Shown: positions 48,241-61,700 of the stretch, piece after piece
Position numbering within the stretch: the first letter of the stretch is position 1
Layout: each line of letters begins with the position of its first letter
Assembly (NCBI RefSeq): GCF_019175385.1
Contig: NC_083339.1
Coordinates: 82,076,120 to 82,140,119 of the forward strand
Source: Lycium barbarum
Lineage: Eukaryota > Streptophyta > Magnoliopsida > Solanales > Solanaceae
DNA length: 64,000 bases
Direction: 5' to 3'
Program-made: the position numbers and the translations under genes
Notes under the pieces: model-generated
What the model was told of the DNA's origin: nothing
The model's input: only the letters and a program-made list of their open reading frames with translations
Database searches by the model: none

Positions 48241-51200
48241 TGTTATACCCCGTATTTTTTACGTCGAGTTATTCATAAAAGAATCGACGCGAGTTAAAGA
48301 CGGAACCCTTCCCGGACATGGAATAGAAATCCTTAATTTTTCAATTTTTATTAGGACATAATTTTTTTTTATAAATTTTACTTAGTATAAACATATTAAT
48401 GGAGATTAGGGATTAATTAACCATGATTGGATTATTAAGTGGGGATTGAGACTTAAATATTCACTAATTATACACTAGTGGCCGTGTGGGCCCCACTACC
48501 ACATGACAAAATCAGATTTTTGCCCATGCTTGAGTTAGGGGGACGTGTAAGACCCTCTTGGGCAGCAAAATGGTCTACTTTGTTGACCAAGTTCAGCCAC
48601 TAACTCATTTCCCAACTCCATAAAGTGAACTTAGAGAGAGAGGCTCTCATCTTCACCAAGTGAAGGGAGAGAGAGAGCCACGGCTAGCCATGGCAGTTCC
48701 ACCACCATTGCACGGCCAGCCCTTCTATTTTTCTTACCATTAAACCCCTAAAGTATTCTACACATTCACCATTATGTTTCAAGTGAAGGAGAAACCATAA
48801 ACATGCCATGCAAGCTCTTATAGCTCACGGCCAGAACTTGGGTTCTCCAAGTTGATTCAAAAAAAATATTTTCTTCAAGAATTTCAACCCTTTGGAAGGT
48901 GTATAACAACGTGGGATTGATCCTAGATAGCAAGAACAAGAAATAAATTCAAGGCACAAACTCTAGCCAAGTTGAGAAGTCAAATTGTCAAGGTAAGGTT
49001 TAACTTTCTTTTGCATGTATTAAGGGTGGTTAAAACGTATGGTAGATGTGTAAATATAAGTTGGATGTATGAAATTATGAATGTTGGTGTTGAAATGTTG
49101 TTGAAGCCGTAGGGGCTGTTTTAAGGGTGATTTGGATATGTTGTGCATGTGTAAATGTGAATTGCATGTATGAAATTGTTTGTGTTGATGTTGAGGCATT
49201 GTGGAAGCCGTAGGGGGCTGTTTGGTGTGGAATAATGGACTGATTTTACTTAATAATTATGGTTGTTGCTATCATAGATTTCATGGTAAAAAGAATGAAA
49301 AAGAATTGGAAGGTTAAAGGTGAAGTTGTGTTGATATGAACATGTTGTGATTTTGTTGAATTGAGGCCGTGTAGTGGACTGTTTTGTGTGGAAGATAGTG
49401 AACTGATTTTACTTGGTATTTTGATGGTTGTTTTCATGAATTTTATGGTGGATATGAGGGTATTTAATGGTTAGAGTTGGAACTAAAAAATTTTGTGGGT
49501 TGTTGTAAGGTTTATAGTGATGACAATGTAGCTTAGTTGCGTATGAATTGATGATGTAGTTGTCGTGTGACTGCTGGTCGTAACTTGCTGAAATTATATG
49601 AAAAGAAGACTTGAAATAATGTGTAAAAATTGTGTGTAGTTTTCTTAGTATGTTCGTAAGCGTTTGCAAGAATTCCGAACATCTTTTATGTTGATTGGTT
49701 AGGGACTATTTTGGATGTGTCGTTGTTGTTCTTATTGAGCTTGGGAGGATGAATGATAGTTAAGAATATACATTGTATTTATGTTGTTTGGGCTGTTGTA
49801 AAGTTGTTACATGAAAACGTTAAGGCTACGGACTATTAGGAATAACTTGAGAATGTAGTAGCCGTATGTGGATCGTTATTGAATGTTGTGAATGTGGGTT
49901 GTTTGGAATGTTGTGTGGGTTGTCCGGGTTGGTATTGAACGTATGATTATTGATGCTGGATTGGTTGTATGTAGTTGGTTTGGATATAAGGAAAACGTCG
50001 TCTAAACATCTAGAAAGGAATTACTAACGTTAGAATACGTTTTGAATCTCCCCGTAGCTTAACCATAGTTGTTGGCGTCTTAATATAGGTTGAGATATTA
50101 TTGGGCAGCGTGTACGTATTGTGTGGCGAATAATCGCTAAAGCTATGTGAAGTTAACCCTTCTTTCTTTTTGGCATGATCGTTGTTAAATGAATATACGA
50201 TATATATACGATTCCAAAAGAATTCCTATTCCTAGAACCACTAGGATGGCTAATGATCTTGATTCCCATAACTTATATTTTTTTATATTTTGATATGTAC
50301 ATATGATTTCAAAGTTCCATTTTGATATAATCCACAGGGACATCCGAAAGGTATATGATATGACTATTATTTGAATTTGCAAATGATGGTTCGTGTTGAC
50401 TATTCTATTGAGTCCTTAAAAATGTTTTAAATTGCATATAGTTTCTCACTACTCTGCTCGTGCATGCCTCAATATATCTTTCACCGAGTCCCAGGCTGGG
50501 TATGTTATCGTGCACAGTTTCACTGCATTGTTCACTGAGTCCCTCATTAGAGGTCCGGGTACGGTATATATATATGATGATATGATGAGATGATGATGAG
50601 ATGATGATATGATGATATAATGACATGTTATGGTGGCCAAGAGGGCATATGATGACTTTATTCACCGAGTCCCTCACTAGAGGGCCGGGTACGGTATATA
50701 TGTATATGATATATGATATTGACAAGCATGATTATGTTTCAAAGGCAAGTGTTTTGGTATTCTGAACATTGTACTTGTTTCCTGTACTCCTTATTTCAGA
50801 TATGCTCCTTTTACTGTATTTCTCGCTTTACATGCTCAGTACATATTCCGTACTGAACCCCTTTCCTCGGGAGCTGCGTTTCATGCCCGCAGGTACAGAT
50901 ACGCGCTTTGGTGATCCGCCAGCTTAGGATTTCCCTTCTGATATCTTGGAGAGCTCCGTTGTTCCGGAGCCCAGATTTTGGTATAGATCCTTTTTTATCT
51001 AAATATATGTATATGTTTTCTAAGGGTATGACGGGGCCCGGTCCCGTCATATTTCACTGTTGAAACTCTTAGAGGTCTGTAGACATGTATGTGGGTTGTA
51101 TCCCGATGTGAACAGTTTTGTGTACGATTAGTATGCGTGTCATATCGTTGCGGCAGCCTTGCCGGCTTGCAGATATTGTCATGTTGTGGTAGCAGCCTTG

Positions 51201-51471
51201 TCGGCTTGCGTTTATATATATAGTTGGGACGTTCCCACATGTTATGACAGCCTTGTCGGCTTATGTACTGTGTTATCTGTTGCTAATTGTGACTCCTCAG
51301 GAGACAGTTTGCCGAACATATATGTACATTTATGCGACAGTTCCGAGACTATGTTTTGGTCGTTATAAGTTCCATATTATATTGTTGTGGACTGAATATA
51401 TAGCTAACAGGTGTGTATACGAGTTCCCAAGCTCGGGTACTAGTCACGGCCTACGGGGTTGGGTCGTGACA
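48241..51471 (+). repeat. Element M 5' LTR (3231 bp)
   Basis: Begins TGTTATACCCCGT and ends GGGTCGTGACA. It shares a stretch with the N LTR (ggagattagggattaatt near 48400 and 59457). It has ccgagtccctcactagag arrays (50479-50700), the paired hairpin (50836-50873, with a weaker second stem), and three copies of gcagccttgtcggcttg (51151-51264). A frame at 51459 that runs into the leader is not a gene. Confidence 0.88.
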
Positions 51472-51675
51472 AAAGTGGTATCAGAGCGGTTCATCCTTGG
51501 AGTGTCTACAGACCGTGTCTAGTAAAATCTTGTTTATCGGTGTGTTGTGCACCACATCTATTAACAGGAAGCTACAGGACATTTAGGATGTCATCTTTGC
51601 TTCTTATCTTAGATCGTACGATAGAGCTATATTATCAGGAAAATCCCTTTCTAACAGACTACTATGTTTACAGCT
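51472..51675 (+). other. Element M leader with primer-binding site
   Basis: The primer site TGGTATCAGAGC (51476-51487) is an exact match to the tRNA-Met site. The leader hairpin at 51532-51565 has GTGCAC (51547-51552) in its loop. The word agatcgtacgatagagc follows near 51610. Gag starts at 51676. Confidence 0.87.
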
Positions 51676-54600
51676 ATGCCTCCAAAGAAAGCGACAGCTG
51701 CCCAGAAGGGCAAATCGATAGCAGGGAATACTAGCCAGACACAGAGAGTTACCAGAGCTCGTGCCCAGTATATGCTTGAGGTTGGGTTCCAGTCCGCGAG
51801 TTCTGCTACATCGTCACCTCCAGAGGAACCCAAAACAGTTACAGCTCCAGGTCAGGGGGCGGCTCCACCGCCAACTCCCGAGTTTCAAGCACCTGAGCCT
51901 CCAGCTCCTCATTCAGGGGCAGAGGATAGAGCTATGAGAGATGCAATCCAGTTACTTACCAGATTAATGGCAGGACAGGCTCGCAGGCAAGGATTGGGGG
52001 TTGACCAGATAGATAGACATGATAGTCTGAGAGCCCGTGATTTTCTAAGCTGCAATCCTCCAGAGTTTTTTGGGTCGAAGCCCGGGGATGACCCGCAGGA
52101 GTTTGTTCGACAGATGCAGCGTACGCTGAGGTTAATTAAGGCTTCTGAGACTGAGTCTGTTGAGTTAGCTTCGTATCGACTGCGGGATGTAGCTGTCAAC
52201 TGGTATGAGTCGTGGGAGTTGTCTAGAGGCGCGGATGCTTCTCCAGCAGTATGGGATGACTTTGTGGAGGCCTTCCTTGGCCACTTTCTGCCTCCAGAGA
52301 TGCGGCGAGCTAGAGTTGATAGATTCTTACGTTTGAGGCAAAATGGCAGGAGTGTTCGGGATTATAGTCTCGAGTTTGATTCGTTGGCCAGATATGCGCC
52401 TACTATTGTAGCTGATATGACTGATAGGATGCATCGATATGTGATAGGGTTGGATCGTTACTTGGTTGATAGCTACATTGTAATGGCTTCCCAGTCAGGG
52501 ATGGATATTGCTTGGTTACAAGCGTATGCATAGGGGATGGAGGATCGACACAAGGGGCGTCAGTCCGATAGAGACTATGACAGAGGCCAGCATAAGAGAG
52601 CTAGATCGGCTGGCTATCCGGGTGAGTTTCAGGGCAGGCAGCCTCAGCAGCAGCATAGTAGATATCCTTCTCAGCCAGCACGGAGCGCACCCTCGCAATT
52701 CTCGGGCAGGAGATTTGATAGTACAGGGTATTCAGGAGCTGGTCAGAGCTCCAAGGCTTCAGGTTCACAGATGCCCAGGGGTTCGGGTCAGTCGAGGCCA
52801 CCTTTGCCTCGGTGTTCTCGGTGTGGTGGGCCCCATGCTGGGGAGTGCCGTCTCGCTACAGGTGCTTATTTTTCATGTGGCCGTCAAGGCCATATTATGA
52901 GGGAATATCCCTATGGAGGGAATCCAGGTGGTGCAGCTCGGCCTACTGGGTCAGTTGCTGGTTCATTTTCTTCTGTGGCTATGCGCTCTATGGGGCAGGG
53001 TTTCCAGGTACCAGCAGGCCGTGGTAGAGGTCGTGGTGGAGCTTCTGGTTCTAGCGGTCCTTCGAACCGCATATATGCTTTGGCTAGTAGACAGGATCAG
53101 GAGGCGTCACCTAATGTGGTTACAGGTATGCTATCGGTTTTCTCTCGAGATGTGTATGCATTGATAGACCTAGGTTCCACATTATCGTATATTTCTCCAT
53201 TTGTTGCTAGTAGGATTGGGATAAAATCTGAATCGATAGAACCATTCGAGGTAGCTACACCAGTAGGAGATTCTGTTATAGCAAGACGAGTATATAGAGA
53301 CTGTTCGGTGATCATATATAGTCATTGCACCAAGGCAGATTTGATAGAGCTAGATATGACTGAGTTTGATGTTATTATGGGTTTGGATTGGTTAGCTTCT
53401 TGTTATGCTAACATTGATTGTAGAGGCAAGATAGTCCGATTTCAGTTCCCAGGAGAGCCAATTATAAAGTGGATGGGAAATACAGCATCGCCGAGGGGTA
53501 AGTTTTTTTCATACCTCAAGGCAAGGAAGATGTTCAGAAAGGGTTATTTTTATCATCTGGTACGGGTACACGACCTGAAGGCAGAGGCGCCGACTTTTTC
53601 AGTCAGTGTCGGTAGTTAGCGAGTTTCCCGATGTATTCCCAGATGAACTTCTAGGCCTTCCTCCTGAGTGTGAGATAGAGTTCACTATAGACGTATTACC
53701 AGACACTCAGCCCATATCCATTCCTCCTTACAGAATGGCACCTGCAGAACTGAAGTAATTGAAGCAGCAACTGAGAGATTTACTAGAAAAGGGCTTCATC
53801 AGGCCTAGTACATCACCTTGGGGAGCACCGGTATTATTTGTAAGGAAGAAAGATGGGTCGCTGCGGATGTGTATTGATTATAGGCAGCTGAATAAAGTAA
53901 CAATAAAGAACATGTATCCCCTCCCCAGGATCGATGATTTGTTTGACCAGTTGCAGGGTGCTAAGTGTTTCTCGAAGATAGACTTGCGGTCAGGTTATCA
54001 CCAGGTGCGGGTAAAAGAGGCAGACATTCCAAAGACTGCATTCAGAACCCGATATGGGCATTACGAGTTTAGAGTGATGTCCTTTGGGTTGACTAATGCT
54101 CCAGCAGTGTTTATGGATTTGATGAACCGAGTGTTCAAGCCGTTCCTTGACCTGTTCATGATTGTATTCATTGATGATATTCTGGTTTATTCACGATCAG
54201 AAGAGGAGCATGCAGATCATTTGAGAGCGGTACTTAGGGTGCTCCAGCACTAGAAATGGTATGCTAAGTTCTCTAAATGTGAATTTTGGTTGACTTCAGT
54301 AGCATTCCTGGGGCATATTATTGGAGCTGATGGCGTTCGGGTAGATACGCAGAAGATTGAGGCGGTGAAGACTTGGCCTAGACCTACGACACCTACTGAA
54401 GTACGCAGTTTTCTGGGGCTAGCAGGGTATTACAGAAGGTTCGTAGAGAAGTTTACCTCAATTTCAGCGCCTTTAACAAGGCTAACCCAAAAGGCAGCTA
54501 AGTTCCAGTGGACCGATGCTTATGAGCGGAGCTTCCAGTTGCTGAAAGATAAGTTGACTACGGCCCCAATTCTAACTCTTCCTGAGGGACCAAATGGCTA

Positions 54601-54886
54601 TGTCATTTATTGTGATGCTTCCGGTGTTGGATTAGGTTGTGTGTTGATGCAGCATGGCAAAGTTATAGCCTATGCCTCCCGACAGCTCAGGAAGCACGAA
54701 AGAAATCATCCCACCCATGATCTGGAGTTAGCAGCGGTGATTCATGCTTTAAAAATATGGAGACATTATTTATATGGTGTGCATGTTGACATTTATACAG
54801 ATCATAAGAGTCTCCAGTACATCTTTAAGCAGAAGGAGTTGAATTTGCGACAGAGGCGGTGGCTAGAGTTGCTGAAGGACTATGAT
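51676..54886 (+). pseudogene. gag-pol: Element M gag-protease-RT-RNase H pseudogene
   Basis: Starts [13 protein letters not shown] at 51676. The gag core ([16 protein letters not shown]) is followed by a TAG at 52531. The nucleocapsid knuckle reads YFSCGRQGHIMREYP, with the first and last cysteines replaced by tyrosine. Protease has IDLGSTLSYI (near 53163), keeping the catalytic Asp. An extra T near 53597 shifts the frame, and stops follow at 53756 and 54251. Reverse transcriptase keeps FIDD (54167-54178). RNase H has [10 protein letters not shown] and YTDHKSL, ending at LLKDYD where K inserts (54886). Residues after that in the open frame belong to LTR K. Confidence 0.9.
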
Positions 54887-55221
54887 TGTCACGACCCAAC
54901 CCCGTGGGCCATGACTAGCTCCCGAACTGGACACTCGTATACATACCTGTTAAATATAATCACATTGAAACTACGACAATATGGGAATTTGCAAGAGCAA
55001 ACTATAGACTCAAAACGCCGTATATGATAATAAACCTGTCTCCTGAGGAGTCACAGCTAACCAAAACATGGCACGATATGCAAGCCGACAAGGCTGCCAC
55101 TATATACGAGAATATCCGAAGCAAAACATAAAGACACAGCTGACATAACCCATATATGTCTACAGACCTCTAAGAATACAAGAGTGAAATATGACGGGAC
55201 AGGGCCCCGCCGTACCCCTGG

Positions 55222-55252
<31 letters not shown>

Positions 55253-58078
55253 TATATAGAAGATCTGTACCAAAGTATCTAGGCTCCGAAACAATGGAGC
55301 TCTCCAAACAGCTGAGCAGAAGTCCTAAGCTGGAGGGTCACCAATCCGACTATCTGTACCTGCAGGCATGAAACGCAGCCCCCCGAAGAAAGGGGGTCAG
55401 TACGGAATATGTACTGAGCATGTAAAGCATAAATACAATAAACAGGATCATACTGAAGTGAGGAGTACAGAAAACCAGTACAATAACCAGAAAACCACAA
55501 GGCTTACCTTTGAATCATAAGTCATGGTGTCAATATCAGTCTTAACTTGTTATGAAACTTAATGTCACCATTAGAGAATCATCCTGTTCATATGCATATG
55601 TATAACGTGTCCCGGCCCTCTAGTGAGGGACTCAGTAAATAAAATCATATCATCATCATGTATATATATATAACGTGTCCCGGCCCTCTAGTGAGGGACT
55701 CGGTGAATAAGATCATCATGTGCCATCCTGGCCGCCATCCCCATATCATCATATCATCATGTCATCATATCATCATATACATATATATAACGTGTCCCGA
55801 CCCTCTAGTGAGGGACTCGGTGAATAATGCAGTGGATCTGTGCACGAAAACATGTCCTGGCCCGGGACTCAGTGAAAGATGTATTGAGGCATGCACGAGC
55901 AGAGTAGTGAGAAACCATATGCAAATTAAATCATATCTGAGACTCAATAGAATAATCAAAACGAATCATCATTTGAAAACCAAGACAATAGTCATATCAA
56001 ATACCTTTCGAATGTCGCTGTGGATTATATAAAAATAGAACCTCAAGCATTATATACACGTATCAAGACATAATAAAATAGTTTCTGGAAATCAAGAACA
56101 TTAGCCTTCCTGGTGGCTCTTTGAATATCATTATGAACTATATTAAATAACGTCTCAGGGATCATAGACAGGTATCAAATCAATACGAGACAGCTTATGA
56201 AAGTTAAGGACATTAGTCATTATAGAGCCTTTAGGAATAGACACTTATACATACGATTATACTATACAACATATAGAAAGCTCGAGGGCAGTGGCTTAAC
56301 TACTTTAAAAGCTCTAACATCAAGAAGTGAATAAGAATCATGAATCATATTCGGAACTTATGAATGGAATTACCCCAAAGCTCATGTCATTCATCACTTA
56401 CGTCTAGGACATGCCAAAAGAAAGAAGGGACAGCTTTACATACCTGTTACAGGTTAACCGTAACCAAGCTTGCTTCGTTGCCTTTTAGCGTATTTAATAT
56501 GAGAATAGCACTATTGTTAATAAACTACAACTTCCCAAACTTGTAAATCTAATACCAATTACTTATGTGAATCACTTCTTAGTTCATACTTCCATATTTC
56601 CATTTTGATTAGTTAAGAACTTAACGGAAATCGAGCAGCATTTCCCCTATATACTCGCCTAACCCGAACTTCCAATTAACCTCCTATTATCACAGCAACA
56701 CCAACAACGACAGTAATAGAAATATTCATATAAATCCTTACAATCCAGCCCACAAAGTATCTCATAACAATCACCAAATAGCCCACACGATAACAATAAC
56801 AATTTATCCGATTTCCCGCAATTAGTTCCGTAGTTCCCGTCACACAATTTAACTATGACCTGGATAAATTTAAATATATCTAGTAGAGGAGAATTATTAC
56901 CTCATATGCCAAGAAATAATATTCTTCCACCTTACTTTATTTTGAAGAAAACCCGGATTCAACAATATGACAAAATGGAACAACGAGAACGAAGCGGTGA
57001 GCGAAACCCGAATATTCTTCTTGAGAAAAATTACACATTTCTCTAGTAAACTACTTAGTCACGCTACTGAGGTTCACGTTGATGCTATATCCATTAAAGT
57101 TGCTGCCTCTTTTCGTAGTAATAGAAAGAAGACACATCACATTTCTTGCACTTCATGGAATTGCAAAGAAGTAGAAAGGAATTGTAAAGAGGGAGAAAGT
57201 TGTTTGCTAACACTTTACTATACTTAAACAAGCTCAAACAAAAAGAAGCTATCTGTTGCTAATGTTGAAAGGCAACGTTACTCATGAAAGTACTAAAGTG
57301 TTGCATACAAATGTTTTCCACAAATGAATTTATTTTGGACAAAACGGGTTATAGATATAAGAGGTCCTTCCCCTTTACACGTATGGCTGCCTTGTCCACC
57401 TCCCTAACTTCCTATTTAATTGCTTGCCAGCACCACCTCAAATATATACACATCCTTTAGTTCCCTACTTAACAAAGTTCCACGTGGATCATGTCCATCA
57501 ATTACTTATCCACCTAATTCTAAATAATACCTTAGTTAATTCCGTACTTTCCAACTTTATCCCGATATTTAATTAATTACTCACATAATTAATTTCTTGG
57601 TCTCAGTTCCCTCAATATTGATCGCTTCTAACACACTTCATATACTCATTATCATAAGCATGTGGTATAACTTTATTCCATAACCTCTTTATACAAACAC
57701 CAAATATTATTTCCAGCCTTCGTTGTCACATTTTTCCGTCTTAAATCATTTCGAAACCTCATCCTTTTATACACCGATCTCTTTATTTTCATACTTGAAT
57801 ATGACTAAAATTCCCCCGAGCTCGGGTAAACCGCTCATGTTGGACTGTCTAATTTTCTAGTCCAAAATATATGGTATTATAGCTTGGACCGTATTTCATT
57901 CAAACAAATTTCGAACCTCGACGAAACTTATTTTCTTCGATTTGATAAACTTCTAAACCTTACGGTACATGTGTACCATCACTTTAACCACCTATAAGCT
58001 TGGGGGATAACCTCGTGTTCGTTACTAATATCATTTAACTCGCACGCTTTCCGACGTATGAAAATACGGGATATAACA
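54887..58078 (-). repeat. Element K 3' LTR (3192 bp)
   Basis: Minus-strand ends are TGTTATATCCCGTATTTTC (58078) and GGGTCGTGACA (54887). It has an AT run (55222-55250), the paired hairpin (55380-55417), and three cgtgtcccggccctctagtg units (55604-55850). A TATA-like segment (reverse complement near 56645-56655) is followed by AAATGCTGC. The open frames inside (for example 55658-56032 and 56967-57227) are repeat-derived or show no protein resemblance. Confidence 0.88.
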
Positions 58079-58114
58079 TCCTTCCCCCCTTTAGAACATT
58101 CGTCCTCGAATGTT
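58079..58114 (-). promoter_or_regulatory. Element K polypurine tract and inverted repeat
   Basis: On the minus strand TAAAGGGGGGAAGGA (about 58079-58093) abuts the LTR. Upstream of it is the inverted repeat AACATTCG-tcct-CGAATGTT (58095-58114), as in B, C and N. This fixes 54887-58078 as a 3' LTR rather than a solo LTR. Confidence 0.82.
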
Positions 58115-58744
58115 AAACCAGTCCTGTATAAGTATACTGGTTATGGTGGACTCATGACGAGTTAATTACTGTTCTATCATACTGTGTCTCTCCTTGCTTA
58201 ACTTAACATCATTGTCCTCCTGACATCAGTTAGTATTGAATTTCCAAAGGAAGTGGTTATAATTTAGCTATGTCCATAATTGACTGCAATCTAATATATC
58301 CTCCTACACTTGAAGCTTAAGTCGAGTTTTTCTTAATTTGGGTTTATCTTTCCTGCAACACTGTAGAATAGGAACTGTCTTTCCATTTGGTAGGTTTACC
58401 ATCGCATATTGGTTCCTCCTGTTTTCTTTTCTAATTCTTATAGGTCTACTCCCACTCTTTACTTAGATCGTATAGTCCACAGTGTACCTCCTTCTCAGAG
58501 TTACCATTTTAATCCTCTAATATGCGCTATTTATAACATTCTCTTCAAATAGTTGAAAACGAGTTTTTTTTTCCTTAGTAATGACCCTCGGTTGCAATAC
58601 TCCCTTGATTCCTCAGGAATATCTTTTCAAGAGATATAAGTGAGTCACTTTCCTGATAACCTTACATTACTCTACTGTTCCAGTGCATATTTTTGAATCT
58701 TCAGTCTCATGTATCACTTCTCGACTTCTTTAAAAGACTTTAAC
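58115..58744 (-). other. Element K interior, unrecognised
   Basis: About 630 bp between the polypurine tract of K and the start of N. If K were a normal element, the chromodomain end of pol would be expected within about 300 bp, as in B (7010). I see no integrase or chromodomain residues on either strand and no repeat. It may be extra 3' non-coding sequence, or K may be a non-autonomous derivative. Confidence 0.5.
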
Positions 58745-61700
58745 TATTTCACTCCATAATAATCCATGTTACTTGAAGTAAAACAAGAAAAAAATGAGTT
58801 ATGAAGGTTCAAGGAAAGTTAATCGAGTTCGTAAGAATATCGTTATGTATATGGTTGCCTTAAGTATCCCGAGGTGACATGGTAACCTAAAGGATTTGAA
58901 ATCGCGTTATGAGTATGTATATGAGGTAATGTGAGTGACCTTTTAAAGTATTTGAGATCATTAGTAATGATATAGAAGATGGACAAAATATATGAATATA
59001 CTTTTGCGATTGGAGTTTCGTCGAAGCTTTGTGAGTTCTCTAATTATGTTTAAGGTTATTGTGATTCTCTGGACCTTTCGAGACGTGTATATGGATTTTT
59101 GTTGATGTATATAAGTGTGTATATGTATGTATAAGAGGTTACATGAGGTTGGAAGAGGATTAGAAGTTAAACGAAATGAATCGGAACAACTTCAGTAAAA
59201 TTTCGTACCCGATTTTAGCCTATATTGTAGGAGGCATATCTCCTAGTATATTATAAGTTTTAAGGTGTTTCAAAATCCTAAAATTAAGTTCATCGAGTAT
59301 AGTTTGTAACGCAACAAACTGCTCGTCAAAATGATATCGGGATAAGGAGATATGGACGATGCAAGTTGGGCTGAGTGGGGATTAAGACTTTAACTTCCGG
59401 CTTCGTTTTAAGTCACAATTTACCTACAAATTTCGTTTGGTATAGAAGCATTAATGGAGATTAGGGATTAATTAACCATGATTGGATTATTAAGTGTGGA
59501 TTTATATTTAGTGGTGGGGATTTATTATTATATGGATATAAAAGAGAGGGGAGGCACATAAATTCATGAAATATGAGTCATATTCTTGGACAATTGATAG
59601 TGGGAGGTATTATTAAACAAAAACCTGATCTCGAAGGGGGACATTCTTGGTGGACACGTGAGGGAGCTTTATGCTGCCCATAAACATCATCTTGGATGAT
59701 TAAAACAAGTCATTTATCACCATATCATCTTCCACCAACTAGAACTTAGAGAGAGAAGCTCTGAAGCCCTAGAAAGAGAGAGCCACGGTTTCCATGGCTG
59801 TTCCACCACCAAAAACGGACAGCTCTTCCATTTATTTCTCACCATTAAACCCCTAAAGTGTTCTACACATTCACCATTATGTTTCAAGTGAAAAAGAAAC
59901 CATAAACATGCCATCCATGCTCTTGAAGCTCACGGCCAGATTTCATGGCTGAGCAGTGGACAAAATTGTGTTGAAGTTCCAAGTGTAATTTGTGTCTCAA
60001 GTATTGTGGATATTCAGGTGACTAGCAAGGTTAAGAAACAAACTTGTTAAGGTAAGAATTGATCACTTCTTTTCCGTTTTAGAATGGGTTTGGAGGCATT
60101 ATGAACATGTATAGATGATGAATTGGATGTGTATAACTTTGCATGTTGGTATTGGACTATTTCTCTTGAATTTGAAATGAGTCGTGTGTTGTAGAGATAA
60201 ATGAAATCATGCTTAATCTTCTTGTACATGTATTGGAAATGGATTGAATGTGTTGGAAGTATGGATAAATGGATGAAAATCATGAAGATGTTGTAGTTGA
60301 GTTGAAGCCGTGTAAGGGGGCTATTTTAGAAGAATTTGCGGACTGTTTTGTGTCATATTTTGATTGTTGTTGTTATGAACATTATGGTGTATTGTATGCA
60401 TAATGAATATGTGAATTGAGGTGTTGAAGAAACGAATGATGTTGAAGGGGGAAAATAGTCCAAACCGTGGACTGTTTTGATGATAGGAGTAAATTTGTGC
60501 GTTTTGAATGTTGAATGTTGTTATGAACGTATAGTGAAAGTGAAGTTTAATGATTCAAGTGAAATTGAAATGGTTTGTGGGCTGTTGTAAGAATGAAAAT
60601 GATTCTAAAACAGTTCCAAGAATCATAAAGGTAATGTTGTTAAATGTGTTGTTGTCGTTGTAAGGTTATAGTGTCGACAACGTAGCTATTTGCATACGAA
60701 TTTGGTGATATATTTATCATGTGACTGCTGGTCGTATTTTAATGAAATTATATGAAATGAAGACATGAAATAATGTGTAAGAATCATATGTGGTTTGCCT
60801 GGTATGTTCGTAAAAGTTTGCAAGAATTTCGGGCACCTTTATGTTGTTGATTAGGGACTGTTTTGGACGTGTTGTGGTTAGGAACTGTTTTGGACATGTC
60901 GTCTTCTTTAAATTGGAAAGACTAATGATAGTTAAGAATATATATTGTATTTACGTTGTTTGGATTGTTGTAAAGTTGTTACACGAAAACGTAAAGGCTA
61001 CGGATTATTAGGAGTAACGTGAGAATGTTGTAGCCATATGTGAATCGTTATGGAATGTTGTGAATGTGGGCTATTTGGAATGTTATGTGGGCTGTCCGGA
61101 TTGGTATTGAACATATGATTATTGATGTTGGATTGGTTGTATGTAGTTGGTTTGAATGCGAACGAAACGTCGTCTAAATGTTTGAAAGGGATTGTTAACG
61201 CTAAAATACATATTGAATTCCCTTGCAGGCTAATTGTAACTCTTGATATCTTGATATAGGATAAGTACTATTGGGCAGCAAGTACAAGTTATAATACGAC
61301 TAAACGCTAAAGGTATGTAAAGCCCAATCCTTCTTTCTTTTGGCATGCCTTAGTTTTCAATAGGCTAGATTATAAGCCTTGAGGAAAATTCTAAAATCCG
61401 AAATCCGAGCATGTCTTGATCCATATATATTCCTTGGCACTCTTATGTATGATTTGATGAAATATGAATCATTATGTCTTTGAAATAGCCGCTTTCCGAA
61501 CCTTGCATAGAAAGGTTTCACTTTAAAGAATTTCGTAATTTTTGAATGCCATATCTTTTGCATAAAGGCTCGGATTGCTCCAATATTTTTATAGGAGTTC
61601 GCATGAGGTATAATGAGTATGTTTTCCATAGGCGGGCCCGACTCGAGTCAATACCCGTCCGTGGGTCCCGCTACTTTCTTTTATGTAATTCGGAGAACTT

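Larger units (their letters stand above)
54887..58744 (-). mobile_element. Element K: 3' part of an E-type gypsy element
   Basis: Minus-strand element: 3' LTR (54887-58078), polypurine tract, and about 630 bp of interior before it is broken by N at about 58745. The left target duplication would be ATGAT (54882-54886). The rest, including its 5' LTR, lies beyond N and O, outside the window. Confidence 0.78.

Noticed and set aside
51459..51734. 91-residue frame crossing the LTR-leader boundary of M
   Set aside because: It covers the primer-binding site and leader, which are non-coding in C and N, and overlaps the real gag start in another frame.
54887..55027. C-terminal 47 residues of the M RNase H open frame
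   Set aside because: They are encoded by the end of LTR K read in the antisense direction and are not part of the RNase H.
56967..57227. 86-residue plus-strand frame in LTR K
   Set aside because: It falls in the LTR, shows no family motif and is not kept in the related LTRs.
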